Part shown: positions 9,605 to 16,966 of the stretch, in pieces
Position numbering within the stretch: position 1 is the stretch's first letter
Layout: each line of letters starts with the position of its first letter
Source of the DNA: Kineosporia aurantiaca JCM 3230
Lineage (GTDB): Bacteria; Actinomycetota; Actinomycetes; Actinomycetales; Kineosporiaceae
Assembly: GCA_000719025.1 (NCBI GenBank)
Contig: JODP01000013.1
Coordinates: forward strand, 124,001-188,000
Direction of reading: 5' to 3'
Length of the DNA stretch: 64,000 nt
The notes under the pieces: model-generated
What the model was told of the DNA's origin: nothing
The model's input: only the letters and a program-made list of their open reading frames with translations
The model's database searches: none
Made by a program: the position numbers and the translations under genes

Positions 9605-10456
9605 TCAGATCAGCCCGTTCCGCACCGCATAGGCCACCGCATGAGAGCGGTTGCGCAGTCCCAGCCGCTGCGACAGGTCCTGGATCACCGTCTTCACCGT
9701 GCGCTCGGAATAGGCCAGCCGACGGGCGATCTCGCGGGTGTCACACCCCTCGCCCAGCATCCGCAGCACCGCCAGCTCGCGCTCGGTGTGCGGCTGCGCG
9801 TCCGGCACGTCCACCGTCGAGGTCGGCACCACGGAGCCTTCCTTCAGCGGGGAGACCCGCGGCCGCGGCGACCGGACCTGACGGACCAGCCGGGTCAGCA
9901 GTTCGGTGGGCAGCACGCTCTCGCCGGCCTGGGCCGAGGCGATCGCCCGGGTGAGCGAGCGGGTGGTGATCGCCGAGCGGCGCAGGATGCCGATCACTCC
10001 GGCATCGAACGCGTCGGCCACCCCGCGGGCGTCGATCTCGCCGACCACCAGCAGGGTGCGCCGGGCACCGGACTGCTGCACCGCGCGCAGGGCGAGCAGG
10101 CTGGGCTCGTCCATTGCCTCGGCGGCCACCACGGTCACGTCGGCCGTGGCCATCCCGGCCTCCGGCACCAGCTCGATGCCGGGGCAGTCCCGCAGGTAGG
10201 CGACCATCCCGGCCTGCGACAACCGGTCGCAGCCGAAGACGAACACCCGGGTCGAGCGGGCGCCGCCCTGCGCGCCCACCGATGGTGAGTGAGGGGCCTG
10301 ACCCGGGGCGTGGCTGCCGCCGCGGGCCGTGCCGTTCTGGTTGGGGTACTGGTCGTCGGGGTGCTGCTTTCCGTGCTGGCTTCCGTGCTGGGTGAGGACA
10401 CGCGGCCGTTCCATGCCGGTCGCCAGACTGATCCCCGTGCTGTTGCCGGTCTGCAT
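9605..10456 (-). CDS. LuxR-family regulator with degenerate receiver domain (orphan)
   Basis: 283 aa from the ATG at 10456, set by GGAGGAG five nt upstream. The first ~65 residues are H/Q/G-rich and look disordered. Residues ~70-190 have a receiver-like fold (TRVFVFGCDRLSQAGMVAYLRDCPGIELV). At the position where a phospho-acceptor Asp would end strand 3 the sequence reads ADVTVVAAEAM, so phosphorylation is unlikely. The C-terminal ~65 residues are a LuxR helix-turn-helix (HTERELAVLRMLGEGCDTREIARRL, YSERTVKTVIQDLSQRLGLRNR). No histidine kinase is adjacent. Target genes are unknown. Confidence 0.9.
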   Translation of the reverse strand: MQTGNSTGISLATGMERPRVLTQHGSQHGKQHPDDQYPNQNGTARGGSHAPGQAPHSPSVGAQGGARSTRVFVFGCDRLSQAGMVAYLRDCPGIELVPEAGMATADVTVVAAEAMDEPSLLALRAVQQSGARRTLLVVGEIDARGVADAFDAGVIGILRRSAITTRSLTRAIASAQAGESVLPTELLTRLVRQVRSPRPRVSPLKEGSVVPTSTVDVPDAQPHTERELAVLRMLGEGCDTREIARRLAYSERTVKTVIQDLSQRLGLRNRSHAVAYAVRNGLI

Positions 10457-10709
10457 CGAGACTCCTCCGTCGCTGCCGGGCATCCCCCGCCCGATGACGT
10501 AGTCGTGATGATGCCGTCCGGCGGGGTCCCAGTGGTAGGAGACGCAAGAATCGCCTCAGATACATGCGCCTCACCGAAGATACGGAGCAGCGGCAGTTCT
10601 GGCTCAATAAGGATGCATCGGGTAAGCGGTCGTGCTCAGAAGGTAGCGGACGGGGTCCATCCTGGTCACCTGTGCAGGGCAGGGGTGGACCTAAAGGGCA
10701 GTGCTCCGG

Positions 10710-11792
10710 CTACGCCCAGGCCAGACAGACCGGCGTAGGCGCCCAGTGCTCCCGCACGAAGGACAGCACTTCGGGCCCCTCTGCCTCCGCGTCCACGCTG
10801 AACACGGTCACTGACGCGCTGTTCTGATTGGCCGCCAGGAGGAACTGCTCGTCCGGGGTCAGCGCGATGTCCCGGGGGAAGCTCCCCTTCACCGACACAT
10901 TGGTGACGAGAGTGAGTGCAGCGTCAGGGCTGTATCGGAAGACGCTGACGCTGTCGTGCCCGCGGACACTGGCGAAAACCAGCTCCCCCGAGGAGTGGAC
11001 CCGCACGGCCGCGCCCCAGCTCGGCTCGTCCTGTCCGTCCTCGGGCAGGAGCGACACCGAACCCACGGCACTGAAACCGGATTCGGTACGCCGGAACGTC
11101 GTCAGGGTGTTGTCGAGCTCGCCGAGGAGGAAGAAGGCATCACCGGAGGGATGGAAGGCCAGGTGCCGGGGGCCGGTCCCGGGCGGGCCGTCGATCCGGC
11201 GGACCGCCTTCAGCCTGCCCTCGACGATCCGGTAGACCAGCACCGCGTCCAGCCCGAGGTCCGGCACGTAGATCTCCGGGCTCTTCGGGTCGAACGCCAC
11301 CATGTGCGGGTGCGGCGCCTCCTGTCGCTCCGGGTCCGCCCCGGTCCCCTCGTGCTGCACCAGGTCCAGCCGCTCCCCGATCCGCCCGGTCCCTTCCTGC
11401 AGCCCGAACAGCGCGACCGAACCACCGCTGTAGTTGGCCACCACGAGATGACGACCGTCTGGGGAGATCGCGAGATGCGCCGGGTCGGCGCCGCCCGACG
11501 GCTGCACGCCGAGCAGGACCAGCGTGTGCGAATCCGGTTCGATCCGGTAGGCCGACACGTCGCCCTGTCCCTCGTCCGCGTGCGTCTCCGACACGGCATA
11601 GAGGACGCCCTCGAAAGCGGTTACCCAGGAAGGGTTGCGGAAGACCGTGGCCAGCGTCGTCTCGCCGAGCTGCCCGGGCCCGGTGTAACCGGCCCGCATG
11701 ATGCCGGGAGCTTGGCCGTCCACGTGGGGCAGGCGCTCGGTGTACGTGCCGAAGAACAGGTCGAGGTGCTGGGGCGAGGGTGCGGCTGACAT
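10710..11792 (-). CDS. Lactonase-family seven-bladed beta-propeller protein (6-phosphogluconolactonase-like)
   Basis: 360 aa. Repeated propeller blades are visible: DPAHLAISPDGRHLVVANYSGGSVALF, PHMVAFDPKSPEIYVPDLGLDAVLVYRI, GPRHLAFHPSGDAFFLLGELDNTLTTF and PRDIALTPDEQFLLAANQNSASVTVF. Known members (E. coli Pgl/YbhE) hydrolyse 6-phosphogluconolactone; others in the family have different lactone substrates. No pentose-phosphate genes flank it, so the specific reaction is inferred only. No signal peptide is seen, so it is probably cytoplasmic. The start at 11792 gives the expected family length. Confidence 0.85.
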   Translation of the reverse strand: MSAAPSPQHLDLFFGTYTERLPHVDGQAPGIMRAGYTGPGQLGETTLATVFRNPSWVTAFEGVLYAVSETHADEGQGDVSAYRIEPDSHTLVLLGVQPSGGADPAHLAISPDGRHLVVANYSGGSVALFGLQEGTGRIGERLDLVQHEGTGADPERQEAPHPHMVAFDPKSPEIYVPDLGLDAVLVYRIVEGRLKAVRRIDGPPGTGPRHLAFHPSGDAFFLLGELDNTLTTFRRTESGFSAVGSVSLLPEDGQDEPSWGAAVRVHSSGELVFASVRGHDSVSVFRYSPDAALTLVTNVSVKGSFPRDIALTPDEQFLLAANQNSASVTVFSVDAEAEGPEVLSFVREHWAPTPVCLAWA

Positions 11793-11853
11793 GCACCGTA
11801 GTATGTCGGGTCGGTTTGGCCCGGCGCGTGAGGTGGGGGCTGTTCGTCGCGGC

Positions 11854-13227
11854 TCACAGCACCGCCCCCGGATTCAGGATCCCCAGCGGATCGATCGCGT
11901 CCTTGATCCTCCGGCTCAGATCCATCACGTCCTCCCCCACCTGAGCCGCCAGCCAGGGCTGCTTCAACCGCCCGACCCCGTGCTCGCCCGTGATCGTCCC
12001 GCCCAGCTCGATCGCCAGATCCATCACCTCGCCGAACGCCACCTGGGCGCGGGCCGTGGCCGCACCGTCCGAAGGGTCGAAAACGATCAGCGGGTGGGTG
12101 TTCCCGTCACCGGCGTGGGCGATCAGCGCAATGGTGACCTGACGGGCGTCCGCAATCTTCTCGATCCCCGCGACCAAGGCGGGCAACCGAGGAACGGCGA
12201 CACCGACGTCCTCAAGCAGCAGTTTGCCCTTCTTCTCCATGGAAGGAATGGCCTGACGGCGGGCGACCGTGAAGGCCTCGCCCTCGCGGGGGTCGTCGGT
12301 GGCCAGGACCTCGTCGGCGCCGCAGCGTTCGCAGGCTTCGACGATCTCGGCGAGCTCCCTTTCCGCGGTGGTGCCTTCGGTGTCGGTCTGGGCCACCAGC
12401 AGGGCGGCGGCGGAACGGTCGAGGCCCATGCGCAGGTTGTCCTCGACGGCGTTGACCGTGGTCCGGTCCATGTATTCGAGCATCGCGGGGCGCATGCGGG
12501 AGGTGATCGCGACGATGGCTTCGGTGGCGGCGTGGGTGTTGGCGAAGCTGGCGACGACGGTACGGGGTGGGTGCTGGGGCGGCAGGAGGCGCAGGGTTAC
12601 CTCGGTGATGATGCCGAGGGTGCCTTCACTGCCGACGAAGAGCTTGGTCAGGGAGAGGCCGGCCGAGTCCTTGAGGCGCGGGCCACCCAGTTTCAAAGCG
12701 CGGCCGTCGGCGAGCACGACTTCGAGGGCGAGGACGTAATCGGTGGTGACGCCGTACTTCACGCAGCAGAGACCACCGGCGTTGGTGGCGATGTTGCCGC
12801 CGATCGAGCAGATTTCGAAGGACGACGGGTCCGGCGGGTACCAGAGGCCGTTGGCCGCGGCCGCCTTTTTCACCTCGGCGTTGAGTAGGCCTGGCTGTAC
12901 GACGGCCACGCGGCTCAGCGGGTCGATGGAGATGTCTCGCATGCGTTCGGTGGAGACGACGATGCCGCCGCTGCGCGCGGTGCTACCCCCGGACAACCCC
13001 GTACCGGCGCCGCGGGGAACCACCGCGACGCGATGTTCTGAGGCCCACCGCAACGCTGTTTGTACGTGTTCGGTGCACTCGGCACGGACGACTGCGGCGG
13101 GCATGCCTGCGTCTGGATCGGCAGCTCGGTCCCAGCGGTACTTGTCCATCAGAACGGGATCGACGATGGCCACGCCGTCCGGCAACGCAGCGACCAGTTC
13201 ATCGAGTACGGCCGGGGTCGGCTCCAT
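11854..13227 (-). CDS. FAD-linked 2-hydroxyacid oxidase/dehydrogenase (GlcD / D-lactate dehydrogenase type)
   Basis: 457 aa. The N-terminal FAD_binding_4 domain shows PRGAGTGLSGG and the GGNIATNAGGLCCVKYG flavin-binding segment. The C-terminal FAD-oxidase_C domain shows LIAHAGDGNTHPLI and ITGEHGVGRLKQPW. These mark the vanillyl-alcohol-oxidase superfamily branch with GlcD, D-lactate and D-2-hydroxyglutarate dehydrogenases. No glcE/glcF iron-sulphur partners are adjacent, and no Fe-S motif is fused, so it acts as a single-chain enzyme. With malate synthase G at 17-19 kb, a glycolate-to-glyoxylate role is possible but unproven. Start chosen at the ATG after GAGGAGCGTCTG rather than 14 codons upstream. 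Confidence 0.88.
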   Translation of the reverse strand: MEPTPAVLDELVAALPDGVAIVDPVLMDKYRWDRAADPDAGMPAAVVRAECTEHVQTALRWASEHRVAVVPRGAGTGLSGGSTARSGGIVVSTERMRDISIDPLSRVAVVQPGLLNAEVKKAAAANGLWYPPDPSSFEICSIGGNIATNAGGLCCVKYGVTTDYVLALEVVLADGRALKLGGPRLKDSAGLSLTKLFVGSEGTLGIITEVTLRLLPPQHPPRTVVASFANTHAATEAIVAITSRMRPAMLEYMDRTTVNAVEDNLRMGLDRSAAALLVAQTDTEGTTAERELAEIVEACERCGADEVLATDDPREGEAFTVARRQAIPSMEKKGKLLLEDVGVAVPRLPALVAGIEKIADARQVTIALIAHAGDGNTHPLIVFDPSDGAATARAQVAFGEVMDLAIELGGTITGEHGVGRLKQPWLAAQVGEDVMDLSRRIKDAIDPLGILNPGAVL

Positions 13228-13286
13228 CAGACGCTCCTCATCCTCGAGGGTGACTACCCCAGCCACCATAAGCGAAGGATGTCTGG

Positions 13287-14618
13287 TCAGCTGATGGACG
13301 ATCGCGGTGACCTTCGTCCGCTGTAGGCCAGCGCCGCGGCGGCCACGAGAACCGCCCAGAGCAAATGGACGCCGGTCATCAGTAGTAGCGCGACCACGGT
13401 CGCCATGGCGATGGCGGCGGTCACCCGCGCCCGTCCCGGTTCCAGCAGGCGCAGCGCGGAGGCGATGCCTACGGCGTAGACGGTGACGAACAGGCCGCTG
13501 GTGGCCAGGACGATCGAGGTGAGGTCGAGATTGGACCAGCTGACCAGGGCGAGCACGGTCAGCGAGGCGGTGACGTTGACGGCGAGGCTGCGGCGGGGCA
13601 CTTCTCCGGCCTGGCTTCCCCTCCCCAGCCAGGCCGGCAATGCCCCGTCACGACCAAGGGCGGCGCCGAGCTTGGCTGCGCCTGCGTAGTAGGCGTTCAT
13701 CGTGCCGAAGGTCAGCAGAACCGCGATCACCGCAGCGAGTTTCCGGGCGTCACCGCCGAACGCAGTGGCCAACAGTTCGCCCAACGGTGCGGGAGTGCTG
13801 GCGGCGGAGGGGCCGAGTACCAGGACTACGGTGACGGCAACCGCCAGATAAATGACGCCTACCACGACGACCGCGGCCGTGGTAGCCCGAGCCAGATCTC
13901 TCCGTGGATCACGGAACTCGCCGGTCAGGTGGGTGATCGCCTCCCAGCCGACGAAGCTCCAGACCAGGAGCGCGGAAGCGGGTGCGATGGCCGTCCAGCC
14001 GTGCGGGGCGAATGGCTTGAGGTTGTCGGGATCGGCGCTGGGTAGGGCGAAAAGAACGGCTGCCACGATGAATCCGAGGAGCACTATGCCGAGCGCGAGC
14101 TGAGCGCGGCCGGACATCCTTACCCCGAACCAGTTGACCCCCGCCACGGCCAGCATTAGTGCGAGGGCTGTTCCGACGACGGTAGACCGCCCACCGCCGA
14201 AGGCGGATTCGGCGTAATACCCCGCGAACAGTGCTGCGGCGGTCGATCCGGGCGGGACAGCGCAGTAGAAGCACCAGCCCACGACCGCCGAGGCGCGGGG
14301 CCCGAAGGCCAGACGGGCGTAGTGGGCTACTCCCCCGGCGTCTGGGTGGCGGGCGCCGAGGGCGGCGAACGTGAAGGCCAGCGGCGCGGAGGCAACGATG
14401 AGCAGGAGCCAGGCAATGAGAGACGCTGGACCCGCGGCGTCGGCGGCGAGGGCGGGAAGGGCGATCACCCCGGTTCCCAGAACCGCGCCGACGTACAGTG
14501 CGGTGCCCTGACCCAGGCCCAGCCCAGCGCTCGTATCCTGAGCAGTTCCGACTCCGGCAGACCGCGTTACAGTCGCCAGAGCGCTTGCTCGCGACCGTCG
14601 TCCCCAGTTCCCCGTCAT
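13287..14618 (-). CDS. APC-superfamily amino-acid permease/exporter (YjeH-like)
   Basis: 443 aa with about 12 hydrophobic helices starting near residue 38 (ALYVGAVLGTGVIALPALAADAAGP). That first helix carries the GxGI-type unwound substrate site of APC transporters. SLIAWLLLIVASAPLAFTFAALGARHPDAGGVAHYARLAFG is the conserved helix 2-3 stretch. Overall arrangement resembles E. coli YjeH (methionine/branched-chain exporter) rather than large uptake permeases, and an export role is inference. Divergent from the GlxA-type regulator, with 86 bp between starts, which may regulate it. Confidence 0.85.
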   Translation of the reverse strand: MTGNWGRRSRASALATVTRSAGVGTAQDTSAGLGLGQGTALYVGAVLGTGVIALPALAADAAGPASLIAWLLLIVASAPLAFTFAALGARHPDAGGVAHYARLAFGPRASAVVGWCFYCAVPPGSTAAALFAGYYAESAFGGGRSTVVGTALALMLAVAGVNWFGVRMSGRAQLALGIVLLGFIVAAVLFALPSADPDNLKPFAPHGWTAIAPASALLVWSFVGWEAITHLTGEFRDPRRDLARATTAAVVVVGVIYLAVAVTVVLVLGPSAASTPAPLGELLATAFGGDARKLAAVIAVLLTFGTMNAYYAGAAKLGAALGRDGALPAWLGRGSQAGEVPRRSLAVNVTASLTVLALVSWSNLDLTSIVLATSGLFVTVYAVGIASALRLLEPGRARVTAAIAMATVVALLLMTGVHLLWAVLVAAAALAYSGRRSPRSSIS

Positions 14619-14704
14619 GTCTCCTAATCTGCGCGACCTCGGCCACCGGCCGACAGTGGCAGAAAAGCCTCGCTGCGCAAGATTGCTGCCAGTACTCTCA
14701 GCTC

Positions 14705-15679
14705 ATGCACACGGTTGCCCTGGCCCTCACCGACGGCATGCCGATGTTCGAGTTCGCGGTGCCCTGCGAGGTGTTCGGCCTGGACCGCTCGGACATCGTC
14801 GATCCCTGGTACGAGCTGCGTTACTGCGGCTCCCAGCGCAGCTACCGCACGGGCGGCGGACTGACCGTTACCCCGGACGGCGATCTTGACACGCTGGAAC
14901 AGGCTGACACCGTGTTGGTGCCGGCAATGGATCGGGCGCATCAGCTCAAGCCCCCGCCGGACCTGGTCGCCTCCGTGAAGCGGGCGCACGAGCGGGGTGC
15001 GCGCATGGTGTCCATCTGCGCGGGCTCGTACCTCCTGGCCGAGGCCGGGATCCTGGAGGGACGGCGGGCCACCACGCATTGGATGAACGCCCTCGACTTC
15101 ACCCACCGCTTCCCCGGCGTCCAGTTCACGCCCACGGTGCTCTACGTCAGCGACGGCGACGTGCACACCAGCGCGGGTACCGGCGCGGCGATCGACCTGT
15201 GCCTGCATCTGGTCCGGCTCGACCACGGCTCGGCGGTGGCGAACGAGGTGGCCCGGCGGATGGTGGTGCCGCCGCATCGCGACGGAGGTCAGCGCCAGTT
15301 CGTGCCGCCGGCCCAGATCACTCCCACCGGTGACGACCCGCTCGGCGTCGCCCTGGCCTGGGCCTTGCAAAACCTCCAGAAACCGCTGACCGTCGACGAC
15401 CTGGCCCGCGAAGCCCACCTGGCTCCGCGGACGTTCGCCCGGCACTTCCGTGAACGACTCGGCGTCACCCCGTTGCAATGGCTGATCCAGCAACGCGTCC
15501 GGCTGGCCCAAGAACTGCTGGAGACCACCGACGAAACCATCGAGAGCATCGCCTCAAGAACCGGTTTCGGGACCGCCGCGGGATTCCGGCAGCACTTCCA
15601 GAAGGTCTCGACGATCTCCCCCTCCAGCTACCGCCACCTCTACCGGCGGCGGGCTCAGACGGCGGTGCGCTCGTCGTAG
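14705..15679 (+). CDS. GlxA-family transcriptional regulator (DJ-1/PfpI + AraC HTH)
   Basis: 324 aa. The N-terminal half is a DJ-1/PfpI-like domain (VALALTDGMPMFEFAVPCEVFG, with the nucleophile-elbow sequence MVSICAGSYLLAEAGIL). The C-terminal ~100 residues are a double AraC helix-turn-helix (LTVDDLAREAHLAPRTFARHFRERLGVTPLQWL and IESIASRTGFGTAAGFRQHFQK). These regulators usually sense small nitrogenous metabolites and activate neighbours. The divergent permease is the natural candidate target. No Shine-Dalgarno precedes the ATG at 14705, so translation may be leaderless. Its last 25 nt overlap the convergent HxlR gene. Confidence 0.9.
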   Translation: MHTVALALTDGMPMFEFAVPCEVFGLDRSDIVDPWYELRYCGSQRSYRTGGGLTVTPDGDLDTLEQADTVLVPAMDRAHQLKPPPDLVASVKRAHERGARMVSICAGSYLLAEAGILEGRRATTHWMNALDFTHRFPGVQFTPTVLYVSDGDVHTSAGTGAAIDLCLHLVRLDHGSAVANEVARRMVVPPHRDGGQRQFVPPAQITPTGDDPLGVALAWALQNLQKPLTVDDLAREAHLAPRTFARHFRERLGVTPLQWLIQQRVRLAQELLETTDETIESIASRTGFGTAAGFRQHFQKVSTISPSSYRHLYRRRAQTAVRSS

Positions 15680-16029
15680 TCCCGCTGCCGAGCGCTGATC
15701 TCGTCGGCATGCTCGACGGTCCAGTTGTACAGGTGGGCGAACGGCTCCTGCAGCGAGCGGCCGAGCGGGGTCAGCGAGTACTCCACACCGACCGGCGAGG
15801 TGGGCAGCACGCGTCGCTCGATCATGCCGTTACGCTCCAGCCGACGCAGGGTCTGGGTAAGCACGCGCTGGGTGATGCCCTCGAGCCGGCGCTTGATCTC
15901 GTTGAACCGGCAGGGCTTCTCGAGCACCGCCATGGCCATCACCGACCACTTGTCCGCGATCTGGTCGAGGATCGGGCGACTCGGGCAGTCGACCCGGAAA
16001 ACCCAGTCCGGATCGGTGGTCTCGATCAT
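15655..16029 (-). CDS. HxlR-family winged-helix transcriptional regulator
   Basis: 124 aa. The HxlR signature is present: CPSRPILDQIADKWSVMAMAVLEKPCRFNEIKRRLEGITQRVLTQTLRRLERNGMIERR, with Cys15 at the canonical position preceding the winged helix. Such Cys residues sense thiol/quinone or aldehyde stress in several family members. GGAGGA eight nt before the ATG lies inside a 21-bp inverted repeat that matches a second one in front of the divergent enoyl-CoA hydratase gene, which suggests autorepression and control of that gene. Confidence 0.93.
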   Translation of the reverse strand: MIETTDPDWVFRVDCPSRPILDQIADKWSVMAMAVLEKPCRFNEIKRRLEGITQRVLTQTLRRLERNGMIERRVLPTSPVGVEYSLTPLGRSLQEPFAHLYNWTVEHADEISARQRDYDERTAV

Positions 16030-16031
16030 CG

Positions 16032-16052
16032 TAGGTATCCTCCAGGATCCTA
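16032..16052. promoter_or_regulatory. Putative HxlR operator 1 (overlaps the hxlR-type gene's ribosome site)
   Basis: A 21-bp imperfect dyad: TAGGTAT, seven spacer bases, GATCCTA. The left arm is identical to that of operator 2 and the spacing is the same. It covers the GGAGGA of the regulator, so binding could block its own expression. Confidence 0.7.
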
Positions 16053-16100
16053 GGGATGGCTAAGGTGCGTTCTTGACGGTGTCGGGCGGCCCCTCGAAGC

Positions 16101-16121
16101 TAGGTATACAACAGATACCTA
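16101..16121. promoter_or_regulatory. Putative HxlR operator 2 (upstream of enoyl-CoA hydratase gene)
   Basis: A 21-bp perfect dyad: TAGGTAT, ACAACAG, ATACCTA. The sequence contains a TATACA hexamer that could be the -10 of the rightward gene, whose start is at 16139. It lies 69 bp centre-to-centre from operator 1. Confidence 0.75.
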
Positions 16122-16138
16122 CCGGAAGAGAGCCCGAC

Positions 16139-16966
16139 GTGAGCCAGAACACCCTCCAGGTGACCCGCGACCGCGGAGTGGTCAGGGTGGTCATCGACAA
16201 CCCGCCCGTAAACGTGCTCAGCCTTGCTCTGATGGGTGAATTGAGGACGCTTTTGGCGAATCTGCGCGAGGACGAGGACGCCCGAGTGGTGGTCTTCGAG
16301 AGCGCCGATCCTGAGTTCTTCCTCGCACACGTCGATTTCACCCTGGTGGACGATGCAAACGCCAAGGGCGACCCGACCGCCGGAGCGCCCGAGGGACTGA
16401 ACGTGTTTCAGGCCGTGGGAGAAGCGCTCCGCGAGCTGCCGCAGGTGAGCATCGTCAAACTCACCGGGCTGGCCCGCGGCGGCGGGGCCGAGTTCGTGAC
16501 GGCGGCCGACCTGACGTTCGCCGCGATCGGCACGGCGGGGCTGGGCCAGATCGAGGCAATTGGCGGCATCGTGCCCGGTGGGGGTGGCACGCAGTACCTG
16601 CTGAACCGGGTAGGACGTAACCGAGCCCTCGAAATCGTACTCGGGGCCGATCTGTTCGACGCCGAGACCGCCGAGCGCTACGGCTGGATCAACCGGGCGC
16701 TACCGGCCGACGAGATCGACGCGTTCGTGGACCGGATCGCCCGGAACATCGCCGATCTGCCCGAGGGCACCATCGCTGCCGCCAAACACGCCCTGCCGCC
16801 GGACGACCTGGCCGCCGGGATGCTGCGCGAGCACCAGGCCTGGGCCGGGCAGTTCGTCAAGCCCGCCGCGGAGAAGCTGATCCGCGGCGGGCTGGCGGTC
16901 GGCGTCCAGACCCGCGAAGGCGAACGAGATCTGGAAGGCCTGATGCGCTCGGTACTGGCGGGCTAG
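16139..16966 (+). CDS. Enoyl-CoA hydratase/isomerase (crotonase) family protein
   Basis: 275 aa from GTG at 16139 (GGAAGAG upstream). Crotonase fold: VIDNPPVNVLSLALM, KLTGLARGGGAEFVTAADLTFAA (oxyanion-hole GG), and LGQIEAIGGIVPGGGGTQYLLNRVG. The first catalytic Glu of true hydratases is replaced in the usual position by a GGGAEF arrangement and the second sits near EAIGGIVPGGG, so hydratase versus hydrolase/isomerase activity cannot be settled. Under the divergent HxlR-type regulator with a dyad operator in front, it looks stress- or substrate-inducible. It overlaps the convergent malate synthase by four bases. Confidence 0.87.
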   Translation: MSQNTLQVTRDRGVVRVVIDNPPVNVLSLALMGELRTLLANLREDEDARVVVFESADPEFFLAHVDFTLVDDANAKGDPTAGAPEGLNVFQAVGEALRELPQVSIVKLTGLARGGGAEFVTAADLTFAAIGTAGLGQIEAIGGIVPGGGGTQYLLNRVGRNRALEIVLGADLFDAETAERYGWINRALPADEIDAFVDRIARNIADLPEGTIAAAKHALPPDDLAAGMLREHQAWAGQFVKPAAEKLIRGGLAVGVQTREGERDLEGLMRSVLAG

